NCBI RefSeq assembly: GCF_037893015.1
Contig: NC_133665.1
Span: 100,761,637-100,825,636 of the forward strand
Length of the DNA stretch: 64,000 bases
Direction: 5' to 3'
Source of the DNA: Macrotis lagotis
Lineage: Eukaryota; Chordata; Mammalia; Peramelemorphia; Peramelidae
Shown here: one piece after another, positions 25,801 to 35,000 of the stretch
Layout of the letters: each line of letters begins with the position of its first letter
How positions within the stretch are numbered: the stretch's first letter is position 1
Position numbers and translations under genes: made by a program
The notes under the pieces: generated by a model
Seen by the model: only the letters and a program-made list of their open reading frames with translations
What the model was told of the DNA's origin: nothing
Database searches by the model: none

Positions 25801-26660
25801 CAAATCTCATCTCTGCATTGACCTGGGTGACCTTTCAGGGTTTGATGTCAGAGTTCTCTCAACTATAAAAATGAAAGAATTGTTCTAGAGTATATATGCT
25901 AACTTGATTGGATAACTCCAGAAACAGACAAATGAGAATAGTTACCCAAAAGTCCCGAACCATCTCTCCTATCTTCTCATTAACCTGGCCCTAAGGGGGG
26001 TGATAAGGCCCAGTAAAACCTGCTTTTTCTCCCAGGAAGTCCCTCCACAGGGAATTGAGACTCCTGGGTCCAGAACAGGTGTTCTTCCCCATGCCTACCT
26101 CAGCCCTGTTCTGAATCCTATTGTCCTTCCTGACTAATTGGCTAATAACTTGTGCAATATTTATCTGTGTATGTATGCAATGGAGAGCAAAGAGCCCTTT
26201 AACGTGATTGTAGAATTTCAAGAAATGCACTGAAACTCAAAGTGGGGAATGATTTATCAAGATCACCCATGTCAAGTTATAAGGTCAAAGCAGAGACTTG
26301 AACTGAGGTCTCAACTCCCAGTCTATGATTCTTTCCATTGAATCCTACCTAGGAAACATCCAGATGAGGAAAGCCAGCTGGCCTGGACTACCCAATCCAG
26401 TGATCTCTGTGGTTAATTCTTCTTTCTTTCCCCAGAGAGATCCTGGGGGGATCCTTGTCTGTGAAGCTGAGAATACCTGGATACTGGCAGGGGTGATGAG
26501 CCGGGCTAAATCCTGTACCCAGCTAGAAGTGCCAAGCATTTATGTCCGCATCAGCAAGTTTTCTAGCTGGATCACTGGCCATATGGAGTTTTCGGCCTCC
26601 CCTCTTCTGGACTTCTCTTGGATTACTCTCCTTTTTGGGCTGCTGCCTCACCTTTTTTAA
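14046..26660 (+). CDS. PRSS45: PRSS45-like inactive S1 serine protease (5 exons, 344 aa)
   Basis: Trypsin-fold protein, predicted secreted and GPI-anchored, most likely without protease activity. Coding exons are 14046-14262, 18900-19059, 20491-20759, 24068-24231 and 26436-26660. Intron phases are 1, 2, 1, 0, the usual S1 pattern, and the joined frame is open to TAA. Residues 55-67 form the signal-peptide core. WPWQVSL lies at 93-99. His57 is kept in TAAHC (H122) and Asp102 in DIALL (D170). The GDSGGP motif reads RDPGGI, so Ser195 is Pro (P273) and Gly193 is Arg. Position 189 is Thr. All ten usual cysteines are present. The tail after [13 protein letters not shown] is hydrophobic, as in a GPI signal. 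N-glycosylation sequons include NLS, NFT and NKT. From memory, placental PRSS45 also has Pro at 195 and similar EVFI, IPV and WILAGV segments. The S1 fold is certain; the ortholog call is moderate. Confidence 0.82.
14270..14580. repeat. GC-rich minisatellite in intron 1 of the PRSS45-like gene
   Basis: About nine units of 22-26 bp of the form CGGCCCCGCCCCTCCCTCCT plus C-runs. Each unit carries a GC box (CCCCGCCC). The minus strand is G-run rich with quadruplex potential. Confidence 0.9.
14600..14880. repeat. Pyrimidine-rich degenerate intronic sequence
   Basis: C/T-rich, with words such as TTATCTCACTTCC that recur in 15990-16510; the L1 piece in between may have split one block. Confidence 0.4.
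14880..15950 (-). mobile_element. L1 ORF1 fragment, reverse orientation
   Basis: Minus-strand frames give [20 protein letters not shown] (14880-15065), the ORF1p C-terminal domain, and at 15469-15828 a coiled coil with heptad LGQMDKIVQ and [19 protein letters not shown]. The full-length L1 at 46500-47600 has the same order. No ORF2 follows, so it is a partial copy. Confidence 0.85.
15990..16510. repeat. Pyrimidine-rich degenerate intronic sequence
   Basis: C/T-rich with repeated TTATCT, TTTCACCT and CCTTCTCC words; no exon seen. Confidence 0.4.
16511..17775. other. Intron 1 of PRSS45-like gene, no exon recognised
   Basis: Contains (AATC)n at about 17116-17152 and (AT)n at 17469-17528, otherwise plain sequence. 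Confidence 0.5.
17469..17528. repeat. (AT)n microsatellite
   Basis: About 29 uninterrupted TA units. Confidence 0.97.
17776..17938 (+). mobile_element. WSINE1-like SINE with target-site duplication
   Basis: Flanked by AATTGTACCAC on both sides (about 17761-17771 and 17938-17948); complete with GGTGGCTAGATGGCACAGTG start. Confidence 0.92.
18596..18899. repeat. CT-rich tract running into the exon 2 acceptor
   Basis: About 300 bases of C/T with TCTCTGTCTCT words, far longer than a normal polypyrimidine tract, ending at tttccctag. Confidence 0.9.
18900..19059 (+). CDS. PRSS45: PRSS45-like exon 2: His57 exon
   Basis: Acceptor tttccctag|AT and donor CAATAG|gtgagg. Encodes [22 protein letters not shown] and [10 protein letters not shown]. 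The activation motif IVGG is absent: the corresponding stretch reads [15 protein letters not shown]. His57 is kept (H122). Phase 1 in, phase 2 out. Confidence 0.9.
19154..19307 (+). mobile_element. WSINE1-like SINE with target-site duplication
   Basis: Flanked by AAATAGCAAAGTT on both sides. Lies in intron 2 of the PRSS45-like gene. Confidence 0.92.
19377..19855. repeat. (TCTC/TCTG)n-rich tract, intron 2
   Basis: About 480 bases of CTCTCTGTCTCTTT words ending in a (CTGTCT)n run; open frames across it are artefacts. Confidence 0.93.
20491..20759 (+). CDS. PRSS45: PRSS45-like exon 3: Asp102 exon
   Basis: Acceptor tttcttaacag|C. Encodes [41 protein letters not shown] and CWVTRWSET. Asp102 is kept (D170). 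The family motif CWVTGWG reads CWVTRWS. The donor is taken as GAAAG|gtgaga after 20759; an equally phased donor lies 9 bases upstream. Confidence 0.9.
20775..20960 (+). mobile_element. MAR1/MIR-like SINE fragment
   Basis: CCTGAGTTCAAATTCTCCCT, TGTGACCTTAGGCAAATAAA and CTTCTGTAAAATGAGAGGAT resemble the tRNA-derived SINE body; it begins just after the exon 3 donor. Confidence 0.65.
20961..23480. other. Intron 3 of PRSS45-like gene, no exon recognised
   Basis: Contains SINE-like remnants at about 22102-22290 and 22375-22500 (TGTGACCCTGGACAAATC type), otherwise no feature seen. Confidence 0.45.
23480..23790 (-). mobile_element. L1 3'-end fragment, reverse orientation
   Basis: TTTATTTTTAATTAAATTTA, then CTATTTTCTCTTCCTCCCA and AACAATTATATACAATCAAG, resembling the reversed 3' UTR type at 43340 in this window. 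Confidence 0.6.
24068..24231 (+). CDS. PRSS45: PRSS45-like exon 4
   Basis: Acceptor cccaaggcag|AT and donor TGCAAG|gtgagt. Encodes [15 protein letters not shown], the Cys168 region, then [15 protein letters not shown] with Cys182 and Cys191. Phase 1 in and phase 0 out agree with the neighbouring exons and with the homologous exon of the second gene at 40972-41132. Confidence 0.85.
24715..24872 (+). mobile_element. WSINE1-like SINE with target-site duplication
   Basis: Flanked by GTCATCAAAG on both sides (about 24703-24713 and 24874-24884); full length. Confidence 0.92.
24885..26137. other. Intron 4 of PRSS45-like gene, no exon recognised
   Basis: SINE-like remnant at about 25600-25800 (TTTGAGTTCTGGTTTTGGCT, CTTCCTCATCTGAAATG). 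Nothing else seen. Confidence 0.4.
26138..26372 (+). repeat. Inverted repeat, left arm (235 bp)
   Basis: Starts TTGGCTAATAACTTGTGCAA and ends ATCCAGATGAGGAAA. The reverse complement of 27722-27956 aligns over the same 235 bases without gaps, with about 18 mismatches by hand count (about 92% identity). The arm contains a MIR-like segment. Confidence 0.88.
26436..26660 (+). CDS. PRSS45: PRSS45-like exon 5: Ser195 exon and GPI-type tail
   Basis: Acceptor tttccccag|AGAGATCCT. Begins [12 protein letters not shown] where active enzymes have GDSGGPLVC, so the serine is Pro and the oxyanion glycine is Arg. Then [26 protein letters not shown] and SSWI, followed by a hydrophobic end [13 protein letters not shown] and TAA. 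It lies between the arms of a 235-bp inverted repeat. Confidence 0.9.
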   Translation, partial: RDPGGILVCEAENTWILAGVMSRAKSCTQLEVPSIYVRISKFSSWITGHMEFSASPLLDFSWITLLFGLLPHLF

Positions 26661-27721
26661 GCCCTCTCCTCTCTTCACTCCCTTTCCTCAAGCTTCATAG
26701 CCTTTCCTGTAACTGGGCCCCAAGAAGGGAAGTAGTTGAGATAGAGGAAACTGGACAAGCCAAGGGGTTGCATCAGAAGATAGGGTCATAAATCCATTTG
26801 AGACCTGTGGAGCAGGAGGCAAGGTTAAAAAGAAAAGGGGGTCCTGGGAGAGGACTTGGGGGGGTATCAAGTGTCATCTTATCAGGAAGGAGGTCCCCAT
26901 GTCCTTTGGTTACCTTGGGGAACCTCTGAAGAAGAGGGGATCAGGAATGTGTCTCTAGAGTGAAGAGGAAAATAGCCATGATTAAACTTGCAGAGAACAA
27001 CCAAGTTATCTGTCTCTTCATTTCCTAGAATGGGGAGGATAGGATGGGGGAGGGGAGACCTGGAAGAAAAGGCTTCAGGTTCTGTCCAGAACAAAGCAAT
27101 GAAGTCCCTGAGCATGTGCCTGGCTCTCAGGAATTATAAAAAGGCTGTAGACCATCAAGTCTGGGATGAAAAGAGGCAGATGGGGAAAAGGTAAAGGCTT
27201 TCCAAAACTCAACTTTACAAGATGGAGGAAGCATGTGTAAATGGAAGGCATCTGGAAAAGATGTGGGAGCTTAAAGAGACATCAATCCCACATGAGAAAC
27301 CAAGGAAATTAAGATGATCTTAGTCTGTATCAATGAATGACTTCCTAGATCATGGAGGTGATGGTCCCACTGGTCTTTGCCCTGGTCAGATCACATTTGG
27401 ATCATGTTCAGTTCAGACTCAGTGATGAGCATTTAGAGGAGAGTGACCAGGGAGGAGAATGGAGACCCAGCCAAAGGAAGCACTGATGAAGGAACTGGGG
27501 AGATTTATCCCCAAGAAGAGAAGACTTAGGGGGGCTGTCTTCAAGGATTTAGAGGACCATGATATGGAAGGATAGACAATGGAGAGCAGAGGATAGAGAG
27601 CCAGTCTTGAAGTCTTATGTCTGGCTGTGCAGGACATGGCAAGTCCCATAACTTCTCAGAGCCCTAAGACTCTTTGAGACTAAGTTGCAGGGAGGGTGCT
27701 AACCTGAACCAATAGAGGGAG
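26661..27721. other. 3' flank of PRSS45-like gene
   Basis: Probable 3' UTR for the first few hundred bases; no further exon recognised. Confidence 0.4.
26981..26986 (+). terminator. Possible poly(A) signal of the PRSS45-like gene (ATTAAA)
   Basis: ATTAAA about 320 bases after the stop codon. It is the first hexamer of this type I noticed in the 3' flank; support is position only. Confidence 0.3.
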
Positions 27722-27956
27722 TTTCCTCATCTGGATATTTCCTACATAGGATTCAATGGAAAGAATCATAGACTAGGAGTTGAGACCTCAGTTCAAGTCC
27801 CTGCTTTGACCTTATAACTTGACATGGGTGACCTTGATAAATCATTCCCCACTCCAGGCTTCAGCGCATTTCTTGAAATTCTGCAATTGTGTTAAAGGGC
27901 TCTTTGCTCTCCATTGCATACATATGCAGATAAATATTGCACAAGTTATTAGCCAA
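27722..27956 (-). repeat. Inverted repeat, right arm (235 bp)
   Basis: Reverse complement of the left arm. The two arms enclose 1349 bases including the last coding exon of the PRSS45-like gene and its proximal 3' flank. Confidence 0.88.
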
Positions 27957-29207
27957 ATGCCATAAGGTGAGGTCGGATGAGGGAAATTGAGAAATCAGGA
28001 GGAACTTAATAGAGTAGCTTGTCTACTCTGCCACCAGCTTGCTATGTTGCCTAGAGTTGATCACCATACTTTTCTGGGCTAATTTCCTTCTCGATGAAAT
28101 GAGAATTATGCATGCAGTGAGGATGGGGTGCTTCATATGTTAATTGTATGCAAGTCTGTGAACTTTCTTCCCAGAACTGGAAATCATTTCTTTCTTTCCT
28201 CTCATCCAAACCCCTGAATCACTGCAAGTCTCATAACAACTCTAGAAACCAGTGTTAATATATTATCATCTCCATTTTATAGATGAAGAAATTGAGGCAG
28301 AGAGAGGCTTGCCCAGCTAGGGAGGTCTGAGGTGAGATTTGGACTCATGTCCAATATCAAGTCCTATGCTTGGTATACTGGGCCACCTAGCTTCTTAAAG
28401 TCCTACTGCTAATACATAGGTGCTCAGGTTTTACTGGTAACTATTTAACAACCAGTTCTCCAAAAACACTTTTAAGATTAATCTCTATTGTTAATATTTT
28501 CCATCACTTTACGTCTAGACAATCAACAAATCAACCCCTAATTAGTAGCATCTGCTCATTTTTGAGATGTAAATGTAACATTTTTTGTTAAGTTTTAAAT
28601 ATTAAATTATTGATAGACTGAATATTTTGAGTGGAAATTGAAAAGAATTGAAAATTTAATAATCAGTTCTCTTAATTAGTATGTGCTGGCTTCAGCATGC
28701 CCCTGCATAGACTTGACATTGTTTTTGAAGGCCCCACCCAGCCCCTAGCATAGCACCTGTATGCAGTGGATGTTGAATAAAAGCTGCCTCGTTCAGTGAG
28801 ATTGTCTCTCCCCTGTTCAAAAATACCTAGTAGTTTTCATTTTATTTAGGATAAAATAAAAATACAAAACTGAGCCGTTAAGGTCTTCCACTCTAGCTCC
28901 TAATTACCTTAACAGCCTTCTGCTGGCAAAGAGGACAGTTTAACTCTGGCCTCACCACCTGGGCGTGCCACTTAGCCTCAGCTGGCCTCAGCTCCCTCAT
29001 CTGTGAAACGGGTGAGATGCTGGTGCCCGCCTCCTGACGAGAGTCACGTACCACGAGGGCCAAATGCGATGTCGTGTGCAAGTGTGTGTGTGCAGAGTGC
29101 TTCTGCGTCTACTTCTCAGGTTTGAGGCGAGGAACAGCTGGCACCTAAGGAATGTTTGCTTCTCCCTTCAGGCACTTGTGCAGACAGACCATCCCTGTGC
29201 TGGAAGA
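27957..29207. other. Intergenic with MIR-like remnants
   Basis: A MIR-like copy lies at about 28215-28395 (CATAACAACTCTAGAAACC, CATTTTATAGATGAAGAAAT) and a MIR-like 3' end with GAATAAAAGC at about 28740-28785. No gene seen. Confidence 0.45.
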
Positions 29208-30426
29208 ACTCTTTCCACATCACATCTAGATCCCTGCCACTACTACTCTCACCACCACTACCAGCACTATTACCACCAGTTCTACTACTACTACGGCTAC
29301 ACCCCCACTACCATTACTACGACCAGTACTACAACTACCACTACTGCTACTATCACCACCAAAACCACCACTACTACCACCATTTCTACTATTAATACTA
29401 TCACCTCTACCACTACTACCACTACTACTGCTACCACAACTATCACCACCACTACCACTACTACTGCTACGACTACCACTACTACTATTACTACTCCCAC
29501 CGCTACTACTCCCACCACTACTACTGCCCTACTACTACTAGCACTACTACTATTACTAGTACTGCTACTACCACTACTACCATTACTACTACCACTGCCA
29601 CTACTACTACTACTACACCACTACTACTGCTACTACTACCACAACTACCATTACTACTACCACCGCCACTACTACTACCACTACTACACCACTACTACCA
29701 CTACTACTACCACCGCCACTACTACTACCACTACTACACCACTACTACTGCTACTACTACCACTACTACCATTACTACTACCACCGCCACTACTACTACC
29801 ACTACTACACCACTACTACCGCTACTACTACCACCGCCACTACTACTACCACTACTACACCACTACTACTGCTACTACTACCACTACTACCATTACTACT
29901 ACCACCGCCACTACTACTACCACTACTACACCACTACTACTGCTACTACTACCACAACTACCATTACTACTACCACCGCCACTACTACTACCACTACTAC
30001 ACCACTACTACTGCTACTACTACCATTACTACTACCACCGCCACTACTACTACCACTACTACACCACTACTACCGCTACTACTACCACCGCCACTACTAC
30101 TACCACTACTACACCACTACTACTGCTACTACTACCACTACTACCATTACTACTACCACCGCCACTACTACTACCACTACTACACCACTACTACTGCTAC
30201 TACTACCACAACTACCATTACTACTACCACCGCCACTACTACTACCACTACTACACCACTACTACTGCTACTACTACCATTACTACTACCACCGCCACTA
30301 CTACTACCACTACTACACCACCACTACTACCGCTACTACTACCACCGCCACTACTACCACCACTACTACTGCCCTACCACTGCTACCACCACTACCAGCA
30401 CCACCACTGCTGCTACTTCTCCTGCT
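29208..30426. repeat. (ACT/ACC)n trinucleotide array with higher-order structure
   Basis: About 1.2 kb of ACT, ACC, GCT and ATT triplets. A marker ACCACCGCCACTACTACTAC recurs about a dozen times with similar flanking phrases, so larger units of roughly 50-80 bp have been amplified. It ends about 415 bases before the PRSS50-like ATG. Confidence 0.95.
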
Positions 30427-30620
30427 AGGCCCGCACACACGGATTGCTGCTAGGACTGCAAAGCAAGGCGGGCGGGAGGCGGCAGCAGTCAGAGCTCCTG
30501 GGGCCTGGGAGGCAGGGCATGTCCAGGCTTCTCCGGGGCCAGTGCTGGGCCGCCCCGGGGGCCTGGCAGCCAGTGTGGCGGGGGCACCCTGAGGCTTCCG
30601 GCCCCGGGGGGCTGCGCGGC

Positions 30621-30808
30621 GCTTCCGCCAGGGGGCGCCGCCCGCGGCCGGCCGCAGCTCCGCTAGGGAGCTCCGCTAGGGGGGCGCCGCCCGCAGCCGG
30701 CCGCGGCTCCACTAGGGGGCTCCGCCAGGGGGCGCCGCCTGCAGCCGCCCGCGGCTCCGCTAGGGGGCGCCGCCCGCGGCCGGCCGCGGCTCCGCTAGGG
30801 GGCGCCGC
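30621..30808 (+). promoter_or_regulatory. Tandem array of seven CTCF-motif-like sequences
   Basis: Copies of CCGCTAGGGGGCGC, CCGCCAGGGGGCGC or a close variant begin at 30625, 30660, 30673, 30709, 30722, 30757 and 30792, all in one orientation, with starts spaced by 35, 13, 36, 13, 35 and 35 bases. Those at 30625, 30722, 30757 and 30792 match the CTCF core best. The copy at 30709 is close; the one at 30660 has AGGGAGC and the one at 30673 has an extra G. The array ends about 35 bases before the ATG. Binding is not shown by sequence alone. Confidence 0.6.
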
Positions 30809-30841
30809 AGGGGACGACGCTCGACGGCTCCGGAAGGCTCC

Positions 30842-30986
30842 ATGGCGAAGGCGGCCAGAGGCCCGCGCGGCGGCCGGACGGGCTTGGGGGCTGTTGGGGG
30901 CCGGGCTCGGGGGGCCGGGAGGATGTTGGGGGCGCCGCCCCGGCTCCTGCTGCCGCTGCTGCCGCTGCTGCTGCTACTCCCCACGG
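30842..30986 (+). CDS. PRSS50: PRSS50-like exon 1: signal peptide
   Basis: The ATG in CTCCATGGCG gives 48 codons plus one base before donor CCCACGG|gtgagg. The signal core is [14 protein letters not shown] second in-frame ATG at 30923 (Met28, context GGGAGGATGTTGG) would give a signal peptide of ordinary length, so either start may be used. Confidence 0.75.
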
Positions 30987-31924
30987 GTGAGGGCCGGCCG
31001 GGGGGGCGGGGTGGGGGAGGGGCGGCCCGCCCCCGCGCCGCTAACCGGGCCCCGCCCCCCTCCTCTCCCCACAGGCTGCGCCGCGGAGGAGCACTTGAAC
31101 CAGGACGAGATTGGTGAGTCCCGCGGAGGGCGCCCTGGGGAGCCGGAACCCGGCCCGCCCCGGCCCCGCCCACCCCGCTCGGGAAGGTGATTGGGCGGGA
31201 GCGCGCAGGCCCCTCCCTCCGGGCGCGCCGGGTTGCAAGGGGCCGCTGCTGACCTTCCGGCCCTGCCCCAGCACCCCGAGAGGACCCCGACGTCCTAGCT
31301 GCCAAGTTCAGCTCTCCGGGGACTACTTTTTTTCCTTTTTATTTATTCCTCCAATTATCCGTAAAGATAATTCCCCACATTCATTTTTCCTAAGTTTTCT
31401 CCCATCCCACCCTCCCCTCTTCCCATCCTAAGATTACAAAACATCTAATATAGCTCGTGCTACATAGATTTCCATATGAGCTGCTGTAAAAGAAGAATCA
31501 GAGCAGAAGGGAGAAAGAAAAAACAAAATACAAGTTTAAAAGAGTGAAAATAGTCTACTTTGATGTGCTTTCAGACTCCCCAGTTCTTTCTTTGGAGGTG
31601 GATGGTATTTCCCATCCCAAGTCTTTTAGAATTGTCCTTGCCCGCTGTGTTGCGGGGAAGACTCGGTCTGTCCTGCTTGATCATCACACGGTGTTGTTCT
31701 TAAACTCCGTTACAATGTTCACCTTCTGCTCACTTCACCTAGCATCATTTACAGGTTTTTTTCTGAAATCTGCTCTCATTTCTTATAGAGCACTAATGTC
31801 CATATACCACCACTTGTTCAGCCATTCCCCGATTGCTGGGCATCTCCTCGATTTCCTATTCTTTGCTACCACAAAGAGTTACTCTGAACATTTTTGTATA
31901 TGTGGGTCTCTTCCCCCTTTTTAC

Positions 31925-32004
<80 letters not shown>

Positions 32005-35000
32005 CTAGTATCATTATTAGAATTTGCTGGATCAAAGGGTCTGCAGTTTTATTGCCCTTTGGACATAGTTTCAAATTGCTCTCTAGAATGGTTGGATCTG
32101 TCAGTGTCCTAGATTTTCCCTCATCCCTTCCAACATTTATTATTTCCCTTTTCTGTCATATTAGTCAATGATAGGTGTGAGGTGGTACTAAAGAGTTGTT
32201 TAAATTTGCATTTTAATTTACTAAGATTACCAATGATCTAATATAGATCATGCTACATAGATTTCCATAGGAGCTGCTGTAAAAGAAGAATCAGAGCAGA
32301 ATTAATTGACTAATTAATAGTAAACAGAACATGTTTCATTTGAGTATAGCTTTGATTTCTTTTTTGAAAATTGCCTCTTCATTACCAATTGGGAAATGAC
32401 TTGTATCCTTATACATTTGACTCAGTCTATATTTTAGATAATACTCGCTGTAAAAAACATTTCCCAGATTTCTGCTTTCCTTGGTTGTGTTGGTTTTATT
32501 TGTGCAAAACCTTTTAATGTAATGTAATCAAAATTATCCATTTTATATTTCTTAATGTTCTTTTATTTGGTCATAAATTCTTCTCCTTTCCATAGATCTG
32601 GCAAGTAAACAATTCCTTTTTCTTCTAATTGGCTTCTGATATCACCCACATGTCTCAATCATGTACCCATTTTGACCTTATCTTGGTAGAGGGTGTGAGA
32701 TGTTGGTCAATGCCTAGTTTCTGTCTTATTGATGATAACTGCTCTCCTTAAGATCACATGATCCAGGGAGGCCTCAAACCAGTGATTAGATACTCATATT
32801 GCAAATGAGTAGTAAGAATATGATGACCTTCCTGGAAACAATGTCCCCAACCACAAAGAAGTACCCTCCTGAATAATGCCAATGAGGTCAGTTAGCTTCA
32901 AAGATTCCCCAGCAGACAAAGTCCTGGGCCTTAGGGAGTTTCTTATTTGTGCAGAGCAACTGTTATTTCTTCCACCTCCATGTAGGTCCTTTCCTGCCAT
33001 TCTCTTCTCTCCTATGACTACCTTTCATCTCCTTCAGTCTGTTATGGTACAAGGTAGTTTCATCCAATATATCTAAATCTTAATGAGTGACACCCTTTGG
33101 GTGATCCCTCTGGAATCAAAGGTGTCTCAGCTGTAACCCTGAAATGGGAAAGGAAAGGGATTCCTTGGTGCTCACCTAAGCCAACCTCCTCGTTTTGTAG
33201 ATAAGTAAATAGGGACTCAGAAAAGTTAAAAAATCATTCGTCCATGGTCACAACAGTGGGAGTCAGAAATAAGAGACCTTGCATTCAGCTTAAAATGCAT
33301 GGTATGGAGGAGCATGAGGCAGGTGAATACAACCACTCTAAGTCTTCATAGAGGGACTTCTTTATTTGACTCAAGGGACTTTCCCAGAATATTCCACATG
33401 ATCATATATTCATAAGATCATAGGTTCACAGAGAATCAGAAGGGACCTTAGTGTCCATCTAATTCAACTGCCTTATTTTTACAAATGAGAAAACTGAGGA
33501 ACAGAGATTGCTCAAGGTCATAAGGGTATTAAGTAGAACAGGGATTTAAACTAAGGTCGTATGACTCTAAACTACATCTCTTTCTACAACCCCTCTATTA
33601 AAATATAATGTGTCTGTTGAAAAACAGCTAGGTGGCACAGTGGATAGAGCACTGGCCCTGGGGACAGGATGACTTGAGTTCAAATCCAGCCTCAGACACT
33701 TAATAATTTCCTAGTTGTGTGACCTTGGGCAAATCATTTAACCCCATTGCCTTGCAAAAAGAAAAAGTCACAAAAGAAAACTCCAAGGACAGAGGTCCAC
33801 AAGTCACCAAGAGGCAGATATGACTGAACAATATTTTTATAGTGCTTCAAGGTTTTTGTAGTCTTTTACATGTTATTTCATCGGATCCCCACAACAATCC
33901 TGAGAAGTAGGTAACATTACTACCTCCATTTTACAGTTGAGGAAACTTGAGTCTGAGAGAAGTCACACAACTTGCCCAATATCACATAGCTAGAAAGTGT
34001 CTGAGGGATTTGGAATGTTCTATGCATTGCATCTCTTAGTTGTCAAGTGAATACAATTCAACTGAATCGAAGCTGAATGGTCTTATGAAATAGAAATCAA
34101 AATGGACTAGTTTCAAATCCAAAGAGATATCTGGTTTTCCCTCACATCAGAATCCCTGTCTGTTAGTATAGACAATCAAGGAGAAACTTCCTAAGATTCA
34201 TCATGGAGTGAGGACCCATTAATAGTCACTACCAAGAGCTGTAGAGATCAACAATAATAATAATGAGAACATTAGTAATGGCTCCCATGACTACTGCAGA
34301 GGAACTTAGGAAGTCTAGGAGTGGGTAGTACAAGTATCATTATTAGCATTTTGCAAATTGGGAAAGATGATTTGCTCAATTGCACAGTAAGTATCAGAAC
34401 CAGGATTCAAACCTAAGTCATTTCTTCTCAAATCCAGAAATTTTTTTAACAGTCTGTTTCTTCAAGGATTATGGCTTAAATGGAAGGCTGATGATCCAGG
34501 ATTCTGGGTCCCTGCACCCCACCTCCTTCTGTCTGTCTCTTTCTCTGTCTCTGTCTCTTTGTCTCTGTCTCTCAATGACTCTCTCTCTATCTCTCTGTCT
34601 CTCTCTCTGACTCCCTGTCTCTTCCTCTCTCTCTCTGTCTGTCACACACACATGTCTGTCACACACACACACACACATACACACACACACCTTTTTTGTT
34701 TTTTGCAAGGCAATGGGGTTAAGTGACTTGACCAAGGTCACATAGCTGGGTAATAACACATTTTTCTTTTTACCTCTCCCCAATCTCTCTCAATTCTCCC
34801 TCTTATCTGTCTCTCTCCCCCTCCCTCTCTCTGTCCCTTTCTCTCACTTTTATGTTTCTTGCTCTCTCATTTCCCTGTCTCAACTCTTTTCTGTTTGTAT
34901 CTCTATCTCTTTGTCTCTTCTCCCAACATTTCTCTCTTATCTCTCACTTTTCCTTCCTCCCTAGATTGTGGGCATCAGTATCTCAACCACAAAGACATAG

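Larger units (their letters stand above)
30430..31310 (+). promoter_or_regulatory. CpG island over promoter, exons 1 and 2 of the PRSS50-like gene
   Basis: About 0.9 kb of dense CpG begins where the trinucleotide array ends and stops where a reversed L1 fragment starts. It contains the CTCF-motif-like array, the start codon, the 88-bp intron and the mini-exon. Promoter function is inferred. Confidence 0.6.

Noticed and set aside
29064-30428. 454-codon Thr/Tyr/Leu-rich open frame
   Set aside because: It is a by-product of the trinucleotide array, which lacks stops in this frame; its composition changes with each triplet shift.
30425-31305. Long Gly/Pro/Arg/Ala-rich frames on both strands in the CpG island
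   Set aside because: High-GC sequence gives open frames by composition. Only the exon 1 and mini-exon segments fit the downstream protease frame.
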